From positions 186,001 to 250,000 of the forward strand of contig JBAIAC010000130.1 of assembly GCA_037349315.1 (NCBI GenBank): a stretch of DNA of 64,000 bases, written 5' to 3'. This document shows positions 18,791-28,800 of this stretch, piece by piece. Both the position numbers and the translations under genes were made by a program. Source of the stretch: Chelydra serpentina. Taxonomy: Eukaryota; Chordata; Testudines; Chelydridae. Each line of letters opens with the position of its first letter. Position 1 is the first letter of the stretch. The notes under the pieces are model-generated. The model searched no databases. It saw only the letters and a list, made by a program, of their open reading frames with translations, and had not been told where the DNA came from.

Positions 18791-20668
18791 ATGTCTGTAA
18801 GCGAGGCCACGGTAAAACTGGATCTTGCCAGACTCGAAATAACAGAGAAAGAAAACGAACATCGGAGACTAATCGAATTACGTACGCTGGAAATTAGTGC
18901 AGAGACAGAAGCCCACAAGAGAGCTGAGGAGGCCCACAAGAGAGCTATGGAAGCAGAGGAGCTGGCCCACAAGAGAGCTATGGAAGCAGAAAGAATCCGG
19001 GAGGAGGCAGCCCACAAGAGAGCTATGGAAGCAGAGGAGCTGGCCCACAAGAGAGCTATGGAGGCCCAGAAGCATGAACTGGCTGTTGCAGAGTTGAAGA
19101 GTCGCAACCCTTCAGCGTCCGGCTCCGCTTCACCAAAAATCCCCAAATGGGAGCGTCTATGCCCCCAGTATGATGAATCCAAGGATATAGCCGAATATTT
19201 TATCACCTTTGAGAGACTGTGCTCCCTCCATGCGATCCCTGAAGATCAAAAAATGACCACCTTGATAGCCAAATTGACTGGCAGAGCTCTGGACATATTC
19301 AATAAGATGCCCATTGGGGATGCCTCCAATTATGGTAAATTTAAGGAACTGGTTTTGAAACAGTTTCAGGTTACACCTGAAACCTACAGGGTTAAATTCA
19401 GGAGTCTTAAGAGGGGAGATGGGTTAAGTTACGTGGCTTATGCAAATGAAATGACAGTTCTGGTAGATAAGTGGGTGAGGGGAAAAGGCATCACAAGCTT
19501 TGAGGGAATGTGTGATTTGGTTGCTCAGGAACAATTCCTGAATATGTGCAGTGATGATGTAAAACAGTACTTGTGGGACAAACAGGTAAAAGCCGTGGGT
19601 GAATTAGCTGGGTTTGCAGACTCTTATGAGCAGGCACAAGCTGCAATTAAGCATAAACCACTGGCAGAGGGGTACAGGGTCGGGGGAAAGCAGAGTCACC
19701 GTTTTACCCCTGGGAAAAAGGAGGCTGGGCGTTCACCTCCCCATTCCCCTGTCACTCACCCCAAATTTCCTGCGCAAGCAGGGGATCTCAGAAGGTGCTT
19801 TCACTGCAATTCCCCAGGGCACCTGAGAAGCAGCTGTCCCACACTAAAGGAGAGTACACCCTCCTTGTCCCATGTTAGCTCTGTTGCCCTCAACGCTGAG
19901 GCCCCAGAGGGCACCCCTACCTCTTACCACACCAGCTTGGTGGACATGGGGCCTAGTGAAGCGGATAGGGAGCACATCAAGGTTGTCAAGATTGATGGCA
20001 TGGAGTGTCTGGGGTGGAGGGATACTGCGGCTCAGTTCTCGCTGGTCCGACCGAGTGTGGTTCCAGATGCTAGTGTTCTGACGGGGCAGACCACCCACAT
20101 TAAGGGGGTGGGGCCGCAGAGGTTCCCTGTGCCCCTGGCTAAGGTTCATGTGGAGTGGGAAGGGATGGAAAATACTTTACTGGTGGGGATGCTCGAGGAC
20201 ATCCCCGCAGACATGTTGCTGGGGAATGATTTCTTCAGCAAAACTAGGGCTGTCAGTGTGGTAACTCGCAGCATGAAGAAAGGCTGTGAGGGGGAGGCTG
20301 TCCCGGGCGATAGCGGTAGGTCTCATGCAGCTGAACGGCCAACACATCCTACCCCAGGGGACACGGGGGTTGGTGACTTGAAGAGAGTCCCCAGGGACGG
20401 GGCGGGGACCTCAGAACCCACAGGGGAGTTGGGGGAGGATCCCACTGACAGGACAGTACATGGAGGCCTCTGCCCAGCTGAAGACAACAGGCTCCCAGGG
20501 GCAGGGGCAGGGGAGAGGCAGTCAGTGCCCAGGGACGGGGACGCTGTCTCAAGAGTTGTCTGTCAGGAATTTGCAGCTAACCAAAGGACGGACCCCTCCC
20601 TTGACAGTATAAGGAAGTGTATCTCGGAGGGAACTCCAGGAAGGGAGGGGGGGGGAGAAGTTTTTTGA
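18791..20668 (+). CDS. gag: Gag-protease polyprotein of the Gmr1-type element
   Basis: The 625-residue product would form the particle and process the polyprotein. Residues 20-105 are highly charged and coiled-coil-like, with HKRA-containing heptads repeated five times. Residues ~195-285 resemble a SCAN domain (segment around QEQFLNM), in keeping with the known origin of SCAN from Gmr1-like gag. A CCHC zinc knuckle lies at 336-349. Residues ~395-485 form a retropepsin-like domain, but the active-site triplet at 411-413 is D-T-A instead of D-T/S-G; the LLGND segment at 476-480 fits the domain's second conserved motif. The ATG at 18791 lies about 290 bp after the primer-binding site. The frame ends just after a long G run (20646-20655), beyond which pol continues in another frame. 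Confidence 0.9.
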   Translation: MSVSEATVKLDLARLEITEKENEHRRLIELRTLEISAETEAHKRAEEAHKRAMEAEELAHKRAMEAERIREEAAHKRAMEAEELAHKRAMEAQKHELAVAELKSRNPSASGSASPKIPKWERLCPQYDESKDIAEYFITFERLCSLHAIPEDQKMTTLIAKLTGRALDIFNKMPIGDASNYGKFKELVLKQFQVTPETYRVKFRSLKRGDGLSYVAYANEMTVLVDKWVRGKGITSFEGMCDLVAQEQFLNMCSDDVKQYLWDKQVKAVGELAGFADSYEQAQAAIKHKPLAEGYRVGGKQSHRFTPGKKEAGRSPPHSPVTHPKFPAQAGDLRRCFHCNSPGHLRSSCPTLKESTPSLSHVSSVALNAEAPEGTPTSYHTSLVDMGPSEADREHIKVVKIDGMECLGWRDTAAQFSLVRPSVVPDASVLTGQTTHIKGVGPQRFPVPLAKVHVEWEGMENTLLVGMLEDIPADMLLGNDFFSKTRAVSVVTRSMKKGCEGEAVPGDSGRSHAAERPTHPTPGDTGVGDLKRVPRDGAGTSEPTGELGEDPTDRTVHGGLCPAEDNRLPGAGAGERQSVPRDGDAVSRVVCQEFAANQRTDPSLDSIRKCISEGTPGREGGGEVF

Positions 20669-23324
20669 AGAGGACGGGAAACTGTACAGGGAGGCCCCTG
20701 TGGGAAAAAACCAGGGTCCCGGTCAACCCTATAAGCAGTTGGTTGTACCCAGCCAACACCGGGGGGAATTAGTGCGGGTAGCGCACGACGGCCCCTTTGC
20801 TGGTCACTTGGGGGTACAGAGGACGTATGACAGGCTGAGGAAGAATTTCTACTGGCCAGGGATACAGAATGACGTGCGGGATTACTGTAGAACTTGTGTG
20901 GTGTGTCAGGAAAGGAAGAGGCCAGGGGGACCCCATAAAGCTCCTCTGCGCCCCTTGCCCATCATCCAGGAAGCGTTCCAAAGGGTGGCGATAGACATAG
21001 TGGGTCCTATGCCACGCCCCACTCGGAGGGGGAACAAGTATATCTTGGTGGTAGTAGACTTCGCCACTCGGTACCCTGAGGCAATCGCTCTGTCTAACAT
21101 AGAAGCGGAGACAGTGGCAAGAGCCTTGCTCACCATATTCAGCAGAGTGGGCTTCCCTAAGGAGATTTTGTCTGATCGGGGGGCAAACTTTATGTCGCAG
21201 TTGTTTAATGAGCTATGGAAGGTGTGTGGAGTGAAACAGCTTAAAACGGCCCCCTACCACCCCCAGGCCAACGGGCTGGTGGAAAGATTCAATGGGACCC
21301 TAAAATCCATGCTGGGGATGTATACCCGGAAAAGGGGCCAGAGCTGGGACGAACTATTGCCATTCCTGCTGTATGCCTACAGGGAGGTACCCCAAGAGTC
21401 CACGGGATTTTCCCCATTCGACCTTCTGTATGGGAGGAAGGTGAGGGGACCTCTCGACCTCATCAGGGATACCTGGGAAGGGTGCAACACAGTAAGGGAG
21501 GAACCCGTGACTGAATATGTCCAGAGATTCAGAAGGGAGTTGAAAGACATGATGGAAATTGTCCAAAACAACCTCCAGAGTAGTCAGGCCAAGCAAAAGG
21601 AGTGGTACGATAAGAATACCTGTAAGCGCACTTTTGACATAGGAGATTTGGTCATGGTACTTAGCCCTGCCAAAAAGTTCAAGATGCAAAACTCCTGGGA
21701 GGGGCCCTTTGAAGTGGTGGAAGTGTCGAAGGAGGACACTTATACAGTTAAAAAGCCCCAAGAAGGTGCTGGGCCCCAACTGGTACATGTTAACAGACTC
21801 AAAGCCTATCACAGCAGAGTGCCCGGGGTAAACATGATCTGTTGTGCGGAAGGGGAAACTGAGGCACACCCACTCCCTGATCTGATGGCTGAATGCCAAG
21901 ATGGGTCAGCCCTGGAAAGCATAGAAATCTGTAGTCAACTAACTCCAGTCGAACGGAAGGAAGCGTTGTCAATGCTGCAGAAGTACAGCGAGGTATTTTC
22001 CAACAAACCAGGGCGGACGCACTTGCTGTCCCATAGAATCCTCACGAAAGGGGCACAACCTCCGCCTTCCAGGCCTTACAGGGCTACTGGCCAGGTGAAG
22101 GAGCAAATTCAGGCCGAGATACAAAGCATGTTGGACTTGGGGGTGATTAAGGATTCGGGCAGTGCGTGGGCTTCACCTGTGGTCTTGGTCCCAAAGAGAG
22201 ATGGCACCGTTAGATTTTGCGTGGACTATAGAAAACTCAATGCTGTCACGGTGACCGATGCATACCCCATGCCACGAATTGATGACATGCTGGATGTACT
22301 GAGCCAAGCCAAGTACCTTAGTACCTTTGATCTGACCAAAGGTTACTGGCAGATCCCTCTGGAGGGAGAGGCCCAACAGAAGTCAGCTTTTATCACTGAT
22401 ATAGGGCTCTATGAATTCACGGTGTTACCGTTTGGGTTGGTGAATGCGGGTGCAACCTTCCAGAGACTGGTCAACCGAGTGTTAAACGGGTTGCAGAGTT
22501 ATGCTAGAGCATACATAGATGACATTGCGGTGTTCAGCAACACCTGGGATGACCACAAGGAGCACCTGCAAGTGGTGCTAACTAAGCTCAAAGAGGCTGG
22601 GCTGACTGTAAAACCCTCCAAGTGCAAGGTAGGGGCAGCCAGAGTCCCTTATCTGGGACACTGGGTTGGGGGGGGGGAAATATCCCCCGACCCTCTTAAG
22701 GTGGAGGCCATCATGAAGTGGCCTGTACCCCAGACTAAAAGGCAAGTTCAATCCTTCATAGGCTTAGCAAACTATTACAGGAGGTTTGTGGAGGGGTTCA
22801 GTGACATTGTATCCCCAATCACGGACTTGTGTAAAAAGCATCAGCCTAACAAGGTAATTTGGTCAAAGGCGTGCCAGGAAGGCTTCGATAAGGTAAAAGC
22901 ACTCCTGTCTGCGGAGCCTGTGCTGTCCAGCCCGGACTTCGATAAGCCTTTTGATTTGTGCACCGATGCGTCAGACACAGGGTTGGGGGCTGTGCTGATG
23001 CAAACGGGGGAAGACAGCAGGAAGCATCCCATTGCTTTCCTGAGCAAAAAGCTGTCCTCTGCCGAACAGAATTACTCCGTCATAGAGAAGGAGTGCTATG
23101 CCATTGTGTGGGCTGTCAAACAACTAAGGCCATACCTCTTTAATAAGCGGTTCAGAATTCTAACTGACCATTCACCGCTGGTGTGGCTTCACCGCACTAA
23201 GGGCACAAACTCCAAGCTGCTACGCTGGAGTCTGGTCTTACAGGAGTTTGACATGGAGATTATGCATATTAAAGGAAAGGAGAACTGGGTAGCCGATGCC
23301 CTGTCCAGGAAAGAGGAATTTTAG
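20652..23324 (+). CDS. pol: Pol polyprotein: integrase, reverse transcriptase, RNase H
   Basis: An uninterrupted frame of about 890 codons. Residues are counted from the GTG at 20700; the frame is open upstream to the G run and has no ATG start, so it was probably translated as a continuation of gag. The integrase comes first: zinc-binding His/Cys residues (H29, H36, C66, C69), then catalytic D99, D159 and E195 with the D-35-E spacing, and a GPF-type module near 335. Reverse transcriptase follows (~465-650) with D544 and YIDD at 605-608. RNase H (~745-870) has D756, E798, D823 and D866. All catalytic residues are present. The frame lies +1 relative to gag, best explained by a single-base change in the G run. 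No chromodomain is seen. Confidence 0.92.
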   Translation, partial: GEKFFEEDGKLYREAPVGKNQGPGQPYKQLVVPSQHRGELVRVAHDGPFAGHLGVQRTYDRLRKNFYWPGIQNDVRDYCRTCVVCQERKRPGGPHKAPLRPLPIIQEAFQRVAIDIVGPMPRPTRRGNKYILVVVDFATRYPEAIALSNIEAETVARALLTIFSRVGFPKEILSDRGANFMSQLFNELWKVCGVKQLKTAPYHPQANGLVERFNGTLKSMLGMYTRKRGQSWDELLPFLLYAYREVPQESTGFSPFDLLYGRKVRGPLDLIRDTWEGCNTVREEPVTEYVQRFRRELKDMMEIVQNNLQSSQAKQKEWYDKNTCKRTFDIGDLVMVLSPAKKFKMQNSWEGPFEVVEVSKEDTYTVKKPQEGAGPQLVHVNRLKAYHSRVPGVNMICCAEGETEAHPLPDLMAECQDGSALESIEICSQLTPVERKEALSMLQKYSEVFSNKPGRTHLLSHRILTKGAQPPPSRPYRATGQVKEQIQAEIQSMLDLGVIKDSGSAWASPVVLVPKRDGTVRFCVDYRKLNAVTVTDAYPMPRIDDMLDVLSQAKYLSTFDLTKGYWQIPLEGEAQQKSAFITDIGLYEFTVLPFGLVNAGATFQRLVNRVLNGLQSYARAYIDDIAVFSNTWDDHKEHLQVVLTKLKEAGLTVKPSKCKVGAARVPYLGHWVGGGEISPDPLKVEAIMKWPVPQTKRQVQSFIGLANYYRRFVEGFSDIVSPITDLCKKHQPNKVIWSKACQEGFDKVKALLSAEPVLSSPDFDKPFDLCTDASDTGLGAVLMQTGEDSRKHPIAFLSKKLSSAEQNYSVIEKECYAIVWAVKQLRPYLFNKRFRILTDHSPLVWLHRTKGTNSKLLRWSLVLQEFDMEIMHIKGKENWVADALSRKEEF

Positions 23325-23373
23325 GTGTACTGCCTCCGCCATGGACAGTGTCCAAGTCTCTGGCAGTAAGTTC

Positions 23374-23383
23374 AGGAGGAGGG
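23374..23383 (+). other. Polypurine tract
   Basis: AGGAGGAGGG directly before the 3' LTR, the expected primer site for plus-strand synthesis. Confidence 0.75.
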
Positions 23384-24506
23384 TGTGACAGTGTCCCCAT
23401 AAAACTTTATGGGGAGATGCTTATAACTATATATGTGTAACGTTTTATACTACATGTGCCATGTAACATATCTCTGTGAAAGTTATGACCTACTGAATTT
23501 ATTCCTCCTGTTTGTAGGCATGTATCATTGTTGTGGTTGAAGTTATGAACATTGGTTTTATATTTGCTGGTTTTATGCATAGCTTTTGTAAGAACATGAG
23601 ACCAGGTCCAGAGGAAGGAATGTGCAAGTTGAGTACAAGTACTTAACAGACAAAAGAAGGTGCAGACCCCAATCCACATCGGGGCCCCAGGCAAGGATGC
23701 AACTGGTTAGACTGGTTAGGGCACACGGACAGGTGACTTGCCCATGTGATCCCAAAACTCCAGGGCTACTGGATCCTACGCAGGGAGAGGAAGAAAGGCT
23801 ATAAAAGCCCTTGCAAGACCCTTCCATTTTGGTCTTCAGCTGGCTAAAGGAAGAAGCTCTCCACCCCCCCAAGGACATTCCTGAGGGGAACTGAACAAAG
23901 GACAAAGACATTAGGGGGGTGAGTGATTGCTGGGCCCAGGCTAGAAGGAAGATAGCCTGTTTACTGGACCTAGTGAGGGGTTTATCTGTACACAGGGTGA
24001 TTAGACATAGAACTGCGTGTTCTTTTTTTATTTTATTCGGTAATTCACTTTATTCTGTCTGTTACTGCTTAAAATCACTTAAATCCTATTTTCTGTACTT
24101 ATTAAAATCACTTTTTACTTATTAAGTTTCCTGGAGTTGAGTTGTTACCTGGGGGAACGCAAACAGCTGTGCATAACTTTCTATCTTTGTAATAGAAAGC
24201 GAACTATCTATGAGTTTACCCTGTATAAGCTTTATACAGGGTAAAACGGATTTATTAAGGGTTTGAGCCTCCTTGGAGTTGAGCAGCTGGGTGTCAAAGG
24301 CAAGAGCGCTTCCAGGGGCCTTACAGTGGTGAGTGGACTTGGTTCGGACCTGGGTCTGTGTTTGCAGCAGATCAGTGGAATCTGGCTCAAAACAGACAGG
24401 ATTCGGGAGTCCCAAGCTGGAAAAGGCCTGGAAGCAGGGGCAGAAGCAGCCTTGGCACACCAGGTGGCAGCACCAAGCAGGTCTCTGTGGCCCCCAACCC
24501 GTCACA
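23384..24506 (+). repeat. 3' LTR of the Gmr1-type element
   Basis: Starts and ends as the 5' LTR does, with TATAAAAG at 23800 and the same 13-bp inverted repeat (24215-24227 with 24233-24245). The outer parts are close to the 5' LTR, but about 23920-24090 is strongly different from 17920-18080. Confidence 0.9.
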
Positions 24507-24519
24507 TACTGAACGTCCA

Positions 24520-25480
24520 GCTTTCTTCAGGGCTGGAGCCTCTTCTTGGCTGCTCTGGCTTCAGCTACAGCCCAAGGAAGGAGGTTGTCAGGGGTTCCCT
24601 CCCCATTCTGAACTCTGGGGTACAGTCATGGGCACCTGCATGAAAGACCCCCAAAGCTTATTTTTACCAGTTTAGGATAAAAACTTCCTCAAAGCACAAA
24701 TCCCTTTTGTCCTTGAACGGTACGCTGCCACCACCAAGTGATTTAAACAAACATTCAGGGAGGGTGTAACGAAGTGGGACTGTTCCTAATGTTTCCTCTG
24801 AATACTGAGTGGGTGCCTCAGTTTCCCCTATGCCTCAGTTTCCCCTCTGCATTTCTTAAGTCTCTAGGTGGTGGGATAAGGGTGTGTGATTGTTGCAAAG
24901 CCCTAGAGGGCCAGTGTGATGACACAGAATGGCCGACACCCTGTCTCCTGGCAACTGCTGGCCTGGGCCCCTTCCCTGCAAAGGTGCCGGCTGAAGGGGT
25001 TGGAGAACAAAGGGATCAGGTGATCTCCTGGCCCAGGAAGGAGACAAAGGCAGAGGTGGGGCTGGAGAGTTCGGAGCTGGCTGGGCACATGGAGGGAGGT
25101 CCAGACGGACCTCTGCCCTCCCCACCCCCCAAGATGGACCTGACCGAGGGGTCCTGTTCTCTGTACCTACAAGCTCTGGTTTAGACTCTGTTCCTGTCGT
25201 CTAATAAACCTTCTGTTTTACTGGCTGGCTGAGAGTCACGTCTGACTGCGGAGTTGGGGGGCAGGGCCCTCTGGCTTCCCCAGGAGCCCGGCTGGGTGAA
25301 GAAGGGGATGCTGAACGCTCCAGGTCAGACCCAGGAAGGTGGAAGCTGGGGAAGCTTCTTGCCCTGGAGACAGTCGGCTCAGCGAGGAGGCTCCTCCAGA
25401 TTCCTGACTGGCTTCGTAGGGAGCAGTTCCAGAGCATCGCCCGACAGGGGCCTCGACAGAGCAGTGACTGGGGAGCTCAG
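24520..25480 (+). repeat. LTR-like interspersed repeat, copy 2
   Basis: Direct copy of 5090-6060 including the AATAAA near 25202. It begins within 15 bp of the end of the 3' LTR. Confidence 0.5.
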
Positions 25481-25560
25481 CCCCTCACAGCCCCTCCCCC
25501 TCACACTGACACCCCCATGGACCCTCCCCCTCACAGCCCCTCCCCCTCACACTGACCCCT
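25480..25560 (+). repeat. Short piece of the 46-bp minisatellite
   Basis: Fewer than two units, then an abrupt join to sequence that follows the 8058-8660 array (matching 8940-9080). Confidence 0.7.
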
Positions 25561-25800
25561 TGGAGCGGGGCTGGGCCGCTGCCTTGGGACAGACCCTCCC
25601 GAGGAGTGGGGGAGCCACCGGCACTCAGACCTCACGCACAGGCCTGGCTCTCGCCTTCAGCCCAGGCAGCCAGAGGGGCCGGAGAGCTCCCTGGCAGTCC
25701 CACACCTCAGCCATCTCCTGCCTCATGGCCTCGGCTCCTGGTGCTCTGCTGGTCGCCCCCCCGCTTGCAGGCCCAGAGCAAAAAGAAACAAACACCTGCC

Positions 25801-25872
25801 TAGCGGAGGATGGTTTTGATCCATCGACCTCTGGGTTATGGGCCCAGCACGCTGCCGCTGCGCCACTCTGCT
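25801..25872 (-). tRNA. Initiator tRNA-Met(CAT)
   Basis: Close to the vertebrate initiator: anticodon loop CCATAAC with CAT, GGG/CCC at the stem base, and T loop GGATCAAAACC. The acceptor has one A-C mismatch at its third pair (AGCAGAG/CTCCGCT), and the D loop has a C for A. A T5 run lies about 24 nt downstream. The best initiator candidate in the window. Confidence 0.85.
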
Positions 25873-26265
25873 GGGTCTCTGCCTCCAGCATCCAGCCCTC
25901 AGCCTCCAGCATCCACACTAGCGCCTTGCGAGCGCTGGCGCTGGCCAGCAGAGATCTCAGCCACAATGCCCCAGATGGGCAAACGCTGTGGGCTCCTGAA
26001 GCCTCTGCCCCCCTATGGATCTGGGCTTTCCTTCTTCCCTTGCTCTTTCTCAGCGAGGGGAAGGAAAGTAGCTCTCCTTCAAGCTGGAGTCACAAGGGCG
26101 AGGTAAGGATGACTTCCTGGGAGCCGGCTTCAGTTCTTTGCTCTACCAGCCGACCCACCGAAGAGCTGCCACCACTTTCTCCAGGGTCGCCCAGCGGTGT
26201 GTGCCAGGGCGAGCGCCAGCCCAGCGGATGGAATTTGAAGGGAAGGGGCAGAGTCCTGTTGCAGA

Positions 26266-26338
26266 GTTTCTGTGGTGTTGTGGTTATCACGTTTGCCTAA
26301 CACGCAAATGGCCCCTGGTTTGAAACCAGGCAGAAACA
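26266..26338 (+). tRNA. tRNA-Val(AAC)
   Basis: Full-length Val gene: GTTTCTG/CAGAAAC acceptor, loop CCTAACA with anticodon AAC, T stem CCTGG/CCAGG. The T loop reads TTTGAAA, losing the invariant C56. A four-T run lies about 13 nt downstream. Structure otherwise intact. Confidence 0.85.
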
Positions 26339-26712
26339 TGCTGGTTTCCTTTTCCCTAGCTGTCCAGCAAGGCACTTCTCAATCTGCCACTGGCCTGTCC
26401 CTGGGATAACCCCAACCCCTGCAGGACAGAGGGTGGGGAAGTGAGCTGAGAAAGCACCTTGGCATCAGCCAGGGAAAACTGCAGGATCTCGGCCAGTCAC
26501 CTCTTGGAGCCTTGTGGGTTTGCTGTAGACCCAGAAGCCTTTCTTCCTCCAGACTGGGAGGCCAGTGGGCGTGTGAGGACGTCCCAGGCAGTAAATGGCC
26601 CTTCCTAGGAAAGCCCAAGTCCTGAAAAGAAAAGAGTAACATCAAGGAGGGGACTGAAGAGCTGACTCCTGACGCTCTCAGGGGACACCGCAGGGGGAAA
26701 TGATCTTCCCTA
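26339..26712. other. Spacer of the tRNA cluster
   Basis: No gene. It contains segments repeated in other Gln/Lys spacers (AGACCCAGAAGCCTTTCTTC near 26527). Confidence 0.5.
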
Positions 26713-26785
26713 CACTTGACGAGGGACTGGAACGCTGGACCCTCAGATTAACAGACTGACGCTCGACCAACTGAGCTCGCCGGGC
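26713..26785 (-). pseudogene. tRNA-Lys-derived locus with anticodon GTT
   Basis: Lys body (GCCCGGC acceptor, AGCTCAGTTGG in the D arm), but the loop CTGTTAA gives GTT, an Asn anticodon. The T stem (CAGCG/CCCTC) and acceptor are damaged and no T run follows closely. Likely a pseudogene. Confidence 0.65.
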
Positions 26786-26859
26786 TCACAGACGGAAAGA
26801 GTAAGTTTGGTGCAGAAGAGAAACTCGCCAAGCATAGGCGTGCGCAGCGCATTTCACTA

Positions 26860-27470
26860 GGGTGTGCACCCAGGGAGACCCACCCCCATCCACTCCCTCC
26901 CACATCCAGCCCCCCAAAAAACCCCCAACCCCCCGTGCTCCTTGTCCCCTGACAGCTCCCTCCTTGGACCCTGCCCCAACTGCCCCCCAGAACCCCACCC
27001 CCTATCTAAACCTCCCTGCTCCTTGTCCCCTGACAGCTCCCTCCTTGGACCCTGCCCCAACTGCCCCCCAGAACCCCACCCCCTATCTAAACCTCCCTGC
27101 TCCTTGTCCCCTGACTGCCCCCTCCTGAGACCCCCACACTGTAACTGCCTCCCTAGGACCCTACCTGTCCCCTGACTGCCCCGACCCCTCTCCACACCCC
27201 TGCCCCTAACAGCCCCCCCCAAACCCTTGACCCATCCAACCCGCCCCCGCGCTCCTTGTTCCCTGACCGCCCCCTCCAGAGACCCCCCGCCCCTAATCAC
27301 CCCCTGGACCCCTCCAACTATCCTGTCCCCTGACTGCCTTGGCCCCTAGCCACACCCCCACCCCTGACAGCCCCCCTGGGACTCCCACACCCTATCCAGC
27401 CCCCCCCATTCCATGTCCCCTGACTGCCCGTCCCCTGACTGCTCCCTCTGTAGGGCTGTTTTAACCCCTC
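26860..27470. repeat. C-rich region with 81-bp tandem repeat
   Basis: From about 26937 three units spaced 81 bp apart begin GCTCCTTGTCCCCTGAC; the rest is a degenerate C-rich relative. No gene. Confidence 0.75.
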
Positions 27471-27604
27471 CCGGGCAGGAGCAGGTAACCACCCCGCTAT
27501 ACCCACCCATGTCCCTTTTCCGATCTCTCTCTGCTCCCCACCTCCTGGCAGCTCTGTCTAGTGGCTGCTCCCGCCCACACATTCAAAGTGGCAGAGGAAG
27601 TTCC

Positions 27605-27785
27605 CCCTCCTGGGGTGGGAAGGTTTACCTAGTGGTTAAGGCACAGGGTTCAGGTGTTCTGGGTTTGAGTCTCTGCTCTGCCACAGACTCCCTGCTTAGC
27701 CTTGGGAAAGTCACTTCACCTCTGTGTGCCCTAGATCCCACCTGCCAAATGGGGCCAATCCTGACCCTGCCTCCTAGGCTAAATC
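27605..27785 (+). mobile_element. MIR/CORE-like SINE
   Basis: The tRNA-like head CTAGTGGTTAAGGCACAGGG is followed by GGGTTTGAGTC and the MIR-like body (CTTGGGAAAGTCACTTCACC, TCTGTGTGCC). Confidence 0.7.
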
Positions 27786-27805
27786 CATTCATGGCTGTGC
27801 GGTGG

Positions 27806-28800
27806 TGGGGGAAATGGAGATACCAGCTCCACACAGAGTGGGGTCAGGGCTTCAGCCCTGCAGCTTCTGCCACTAGGGTGGGTGGGGCTCCTGAGCCGGG
27901 GACTTCAGCCACACATCTTCTGCCAGGGTCCGGGGCCTCTCCTCTCTGCCCCAGTGTCGCTCCTCTTCCCTCCCCCCTCCCCATCCCCAGTGCAGCTCCT
28001 GCCGGGGTCTGGGGCTTCTCCTCCCCCCAGCTCCTGCTGGACCCCAGCTTCTCCTCCCCCCACTCCAGCTCTCTCTTCTCCCCCCCACCAGTACAGCTCC
28101 TGCGGGGTCCGAGGCGTCTCCTCTCCCTAATCCCCCACTGCACCCAGCCCCAGCCTAGCTGGGCTCCCTTGGGTCACCGGCTGCCTGCTGTGGCCGGAGC
28201 GGAGCCTGGCTGGCCAGGAGCAGCCATACTCGCGGAGGCCATGGCCATCAGCCCAAGAGGTGCGGGGCGGCCCTAGGTGAGCAGGGGCCGGCTGTGCTCC
28301 CGCCCGCACCTCACCCTAAGGGTGTTTTTGTGTGTGTGTGAGACTCACTCAGCCCCTGCCGGAGCAGGGAGGCAGGACGCAGCTGATCTGAGCCTGCCCG
28401 GCAAACAGCTGATCATTCGCAGCTGCGTGCAGGCTGCCCCTAGGACACAGCCCCCAGGGGAGGGGGGAGGAGCAGCCTTCCGAGCCGCAGATCACTAGGG
28501 TGTGCCTGGACCCCGTGCGCACGCCTCTGTCGCCAAGAAACCGAGGGCAGGAGACAGCAGCTTTCTCCGGCACGCTTCTCAGCTCATTTCCCCACCCGCT
28601 GCCCTGCAGGGGTTGGCGTGATCCCAGTGGGCAAACGGGGAGAACCTCGCTGGGCAGCTAATGGAGCTAGGAAAAGTAAAACTTCAACTTTCTACCTCGT
28701 TTAAAGCCAGGGCCCTTTTGCATGTCAGGCAAATGTGATAACCAGGAATCTAGAGAAACTCTGCCACAGGGATCTGCCCCTCCCCTCAGAGAGCAACAGT
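27806..28800 (+). repeat. Direct repeat of 61775-62830
   Basis: About 1 kb of GC-rich sequence plus the Val-type pseudogene at its end, repeated in the same orientation near the right edge of the window. No gene other than the tRNA remnant. Confidence 0.8.
28687..28759 (-). pseudogene. tRNA-Val-derived pseudogene with anticodon GAC
   Basis: Val-like ends and anticodon stem; the loop CTGACAT gives GAC. The D arm, T stem and acceptor are damaged. Paralogue of 62720-62791. Confidence 0.6.

Larger units (their letters stand above)
17375..24506 (+). mobile_element. Complete Gmr1-type Ty3/gypsy retrotransposon
   Basis: A 7.1-kb element with LTRs of 1124 and 1123 bp (TGTGAC...GTCACA), a primer-binding site, a gag-protease ORF, a pol ORF, and a polypurine tract before the 3' LTR. 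In pol the integrase comes before reverse transcriptase and RNase H. That order is unusual for Ty3/gypsy and is the mark of Gmr1-like elements. No matching 5-bp target duplication is seen (left flank GGGTG, right flank TACTG), and the two LTRs differ strongly in their middle. Confidence 0.95.

Noticed and set aside
20652..20668. Programmed -1 frameshift between gag and pol
   Set aside because: The offset needed is +1, and the T6 run would favour -1; a base change in the G run is simpler.
25254..26300. 348-codon open frame
   Set aside because: It crosses LTR-like repeat, minisatellite, a tRNA gene and spacer modules, so it is a chance frame.
27413..28276. 287-codon GC-rich open frame
   Set aside because: It spans C-rich repeat and a MIR-like SINE, and its partner at 61.7-62.2 kb is not in a matching continuous frame.
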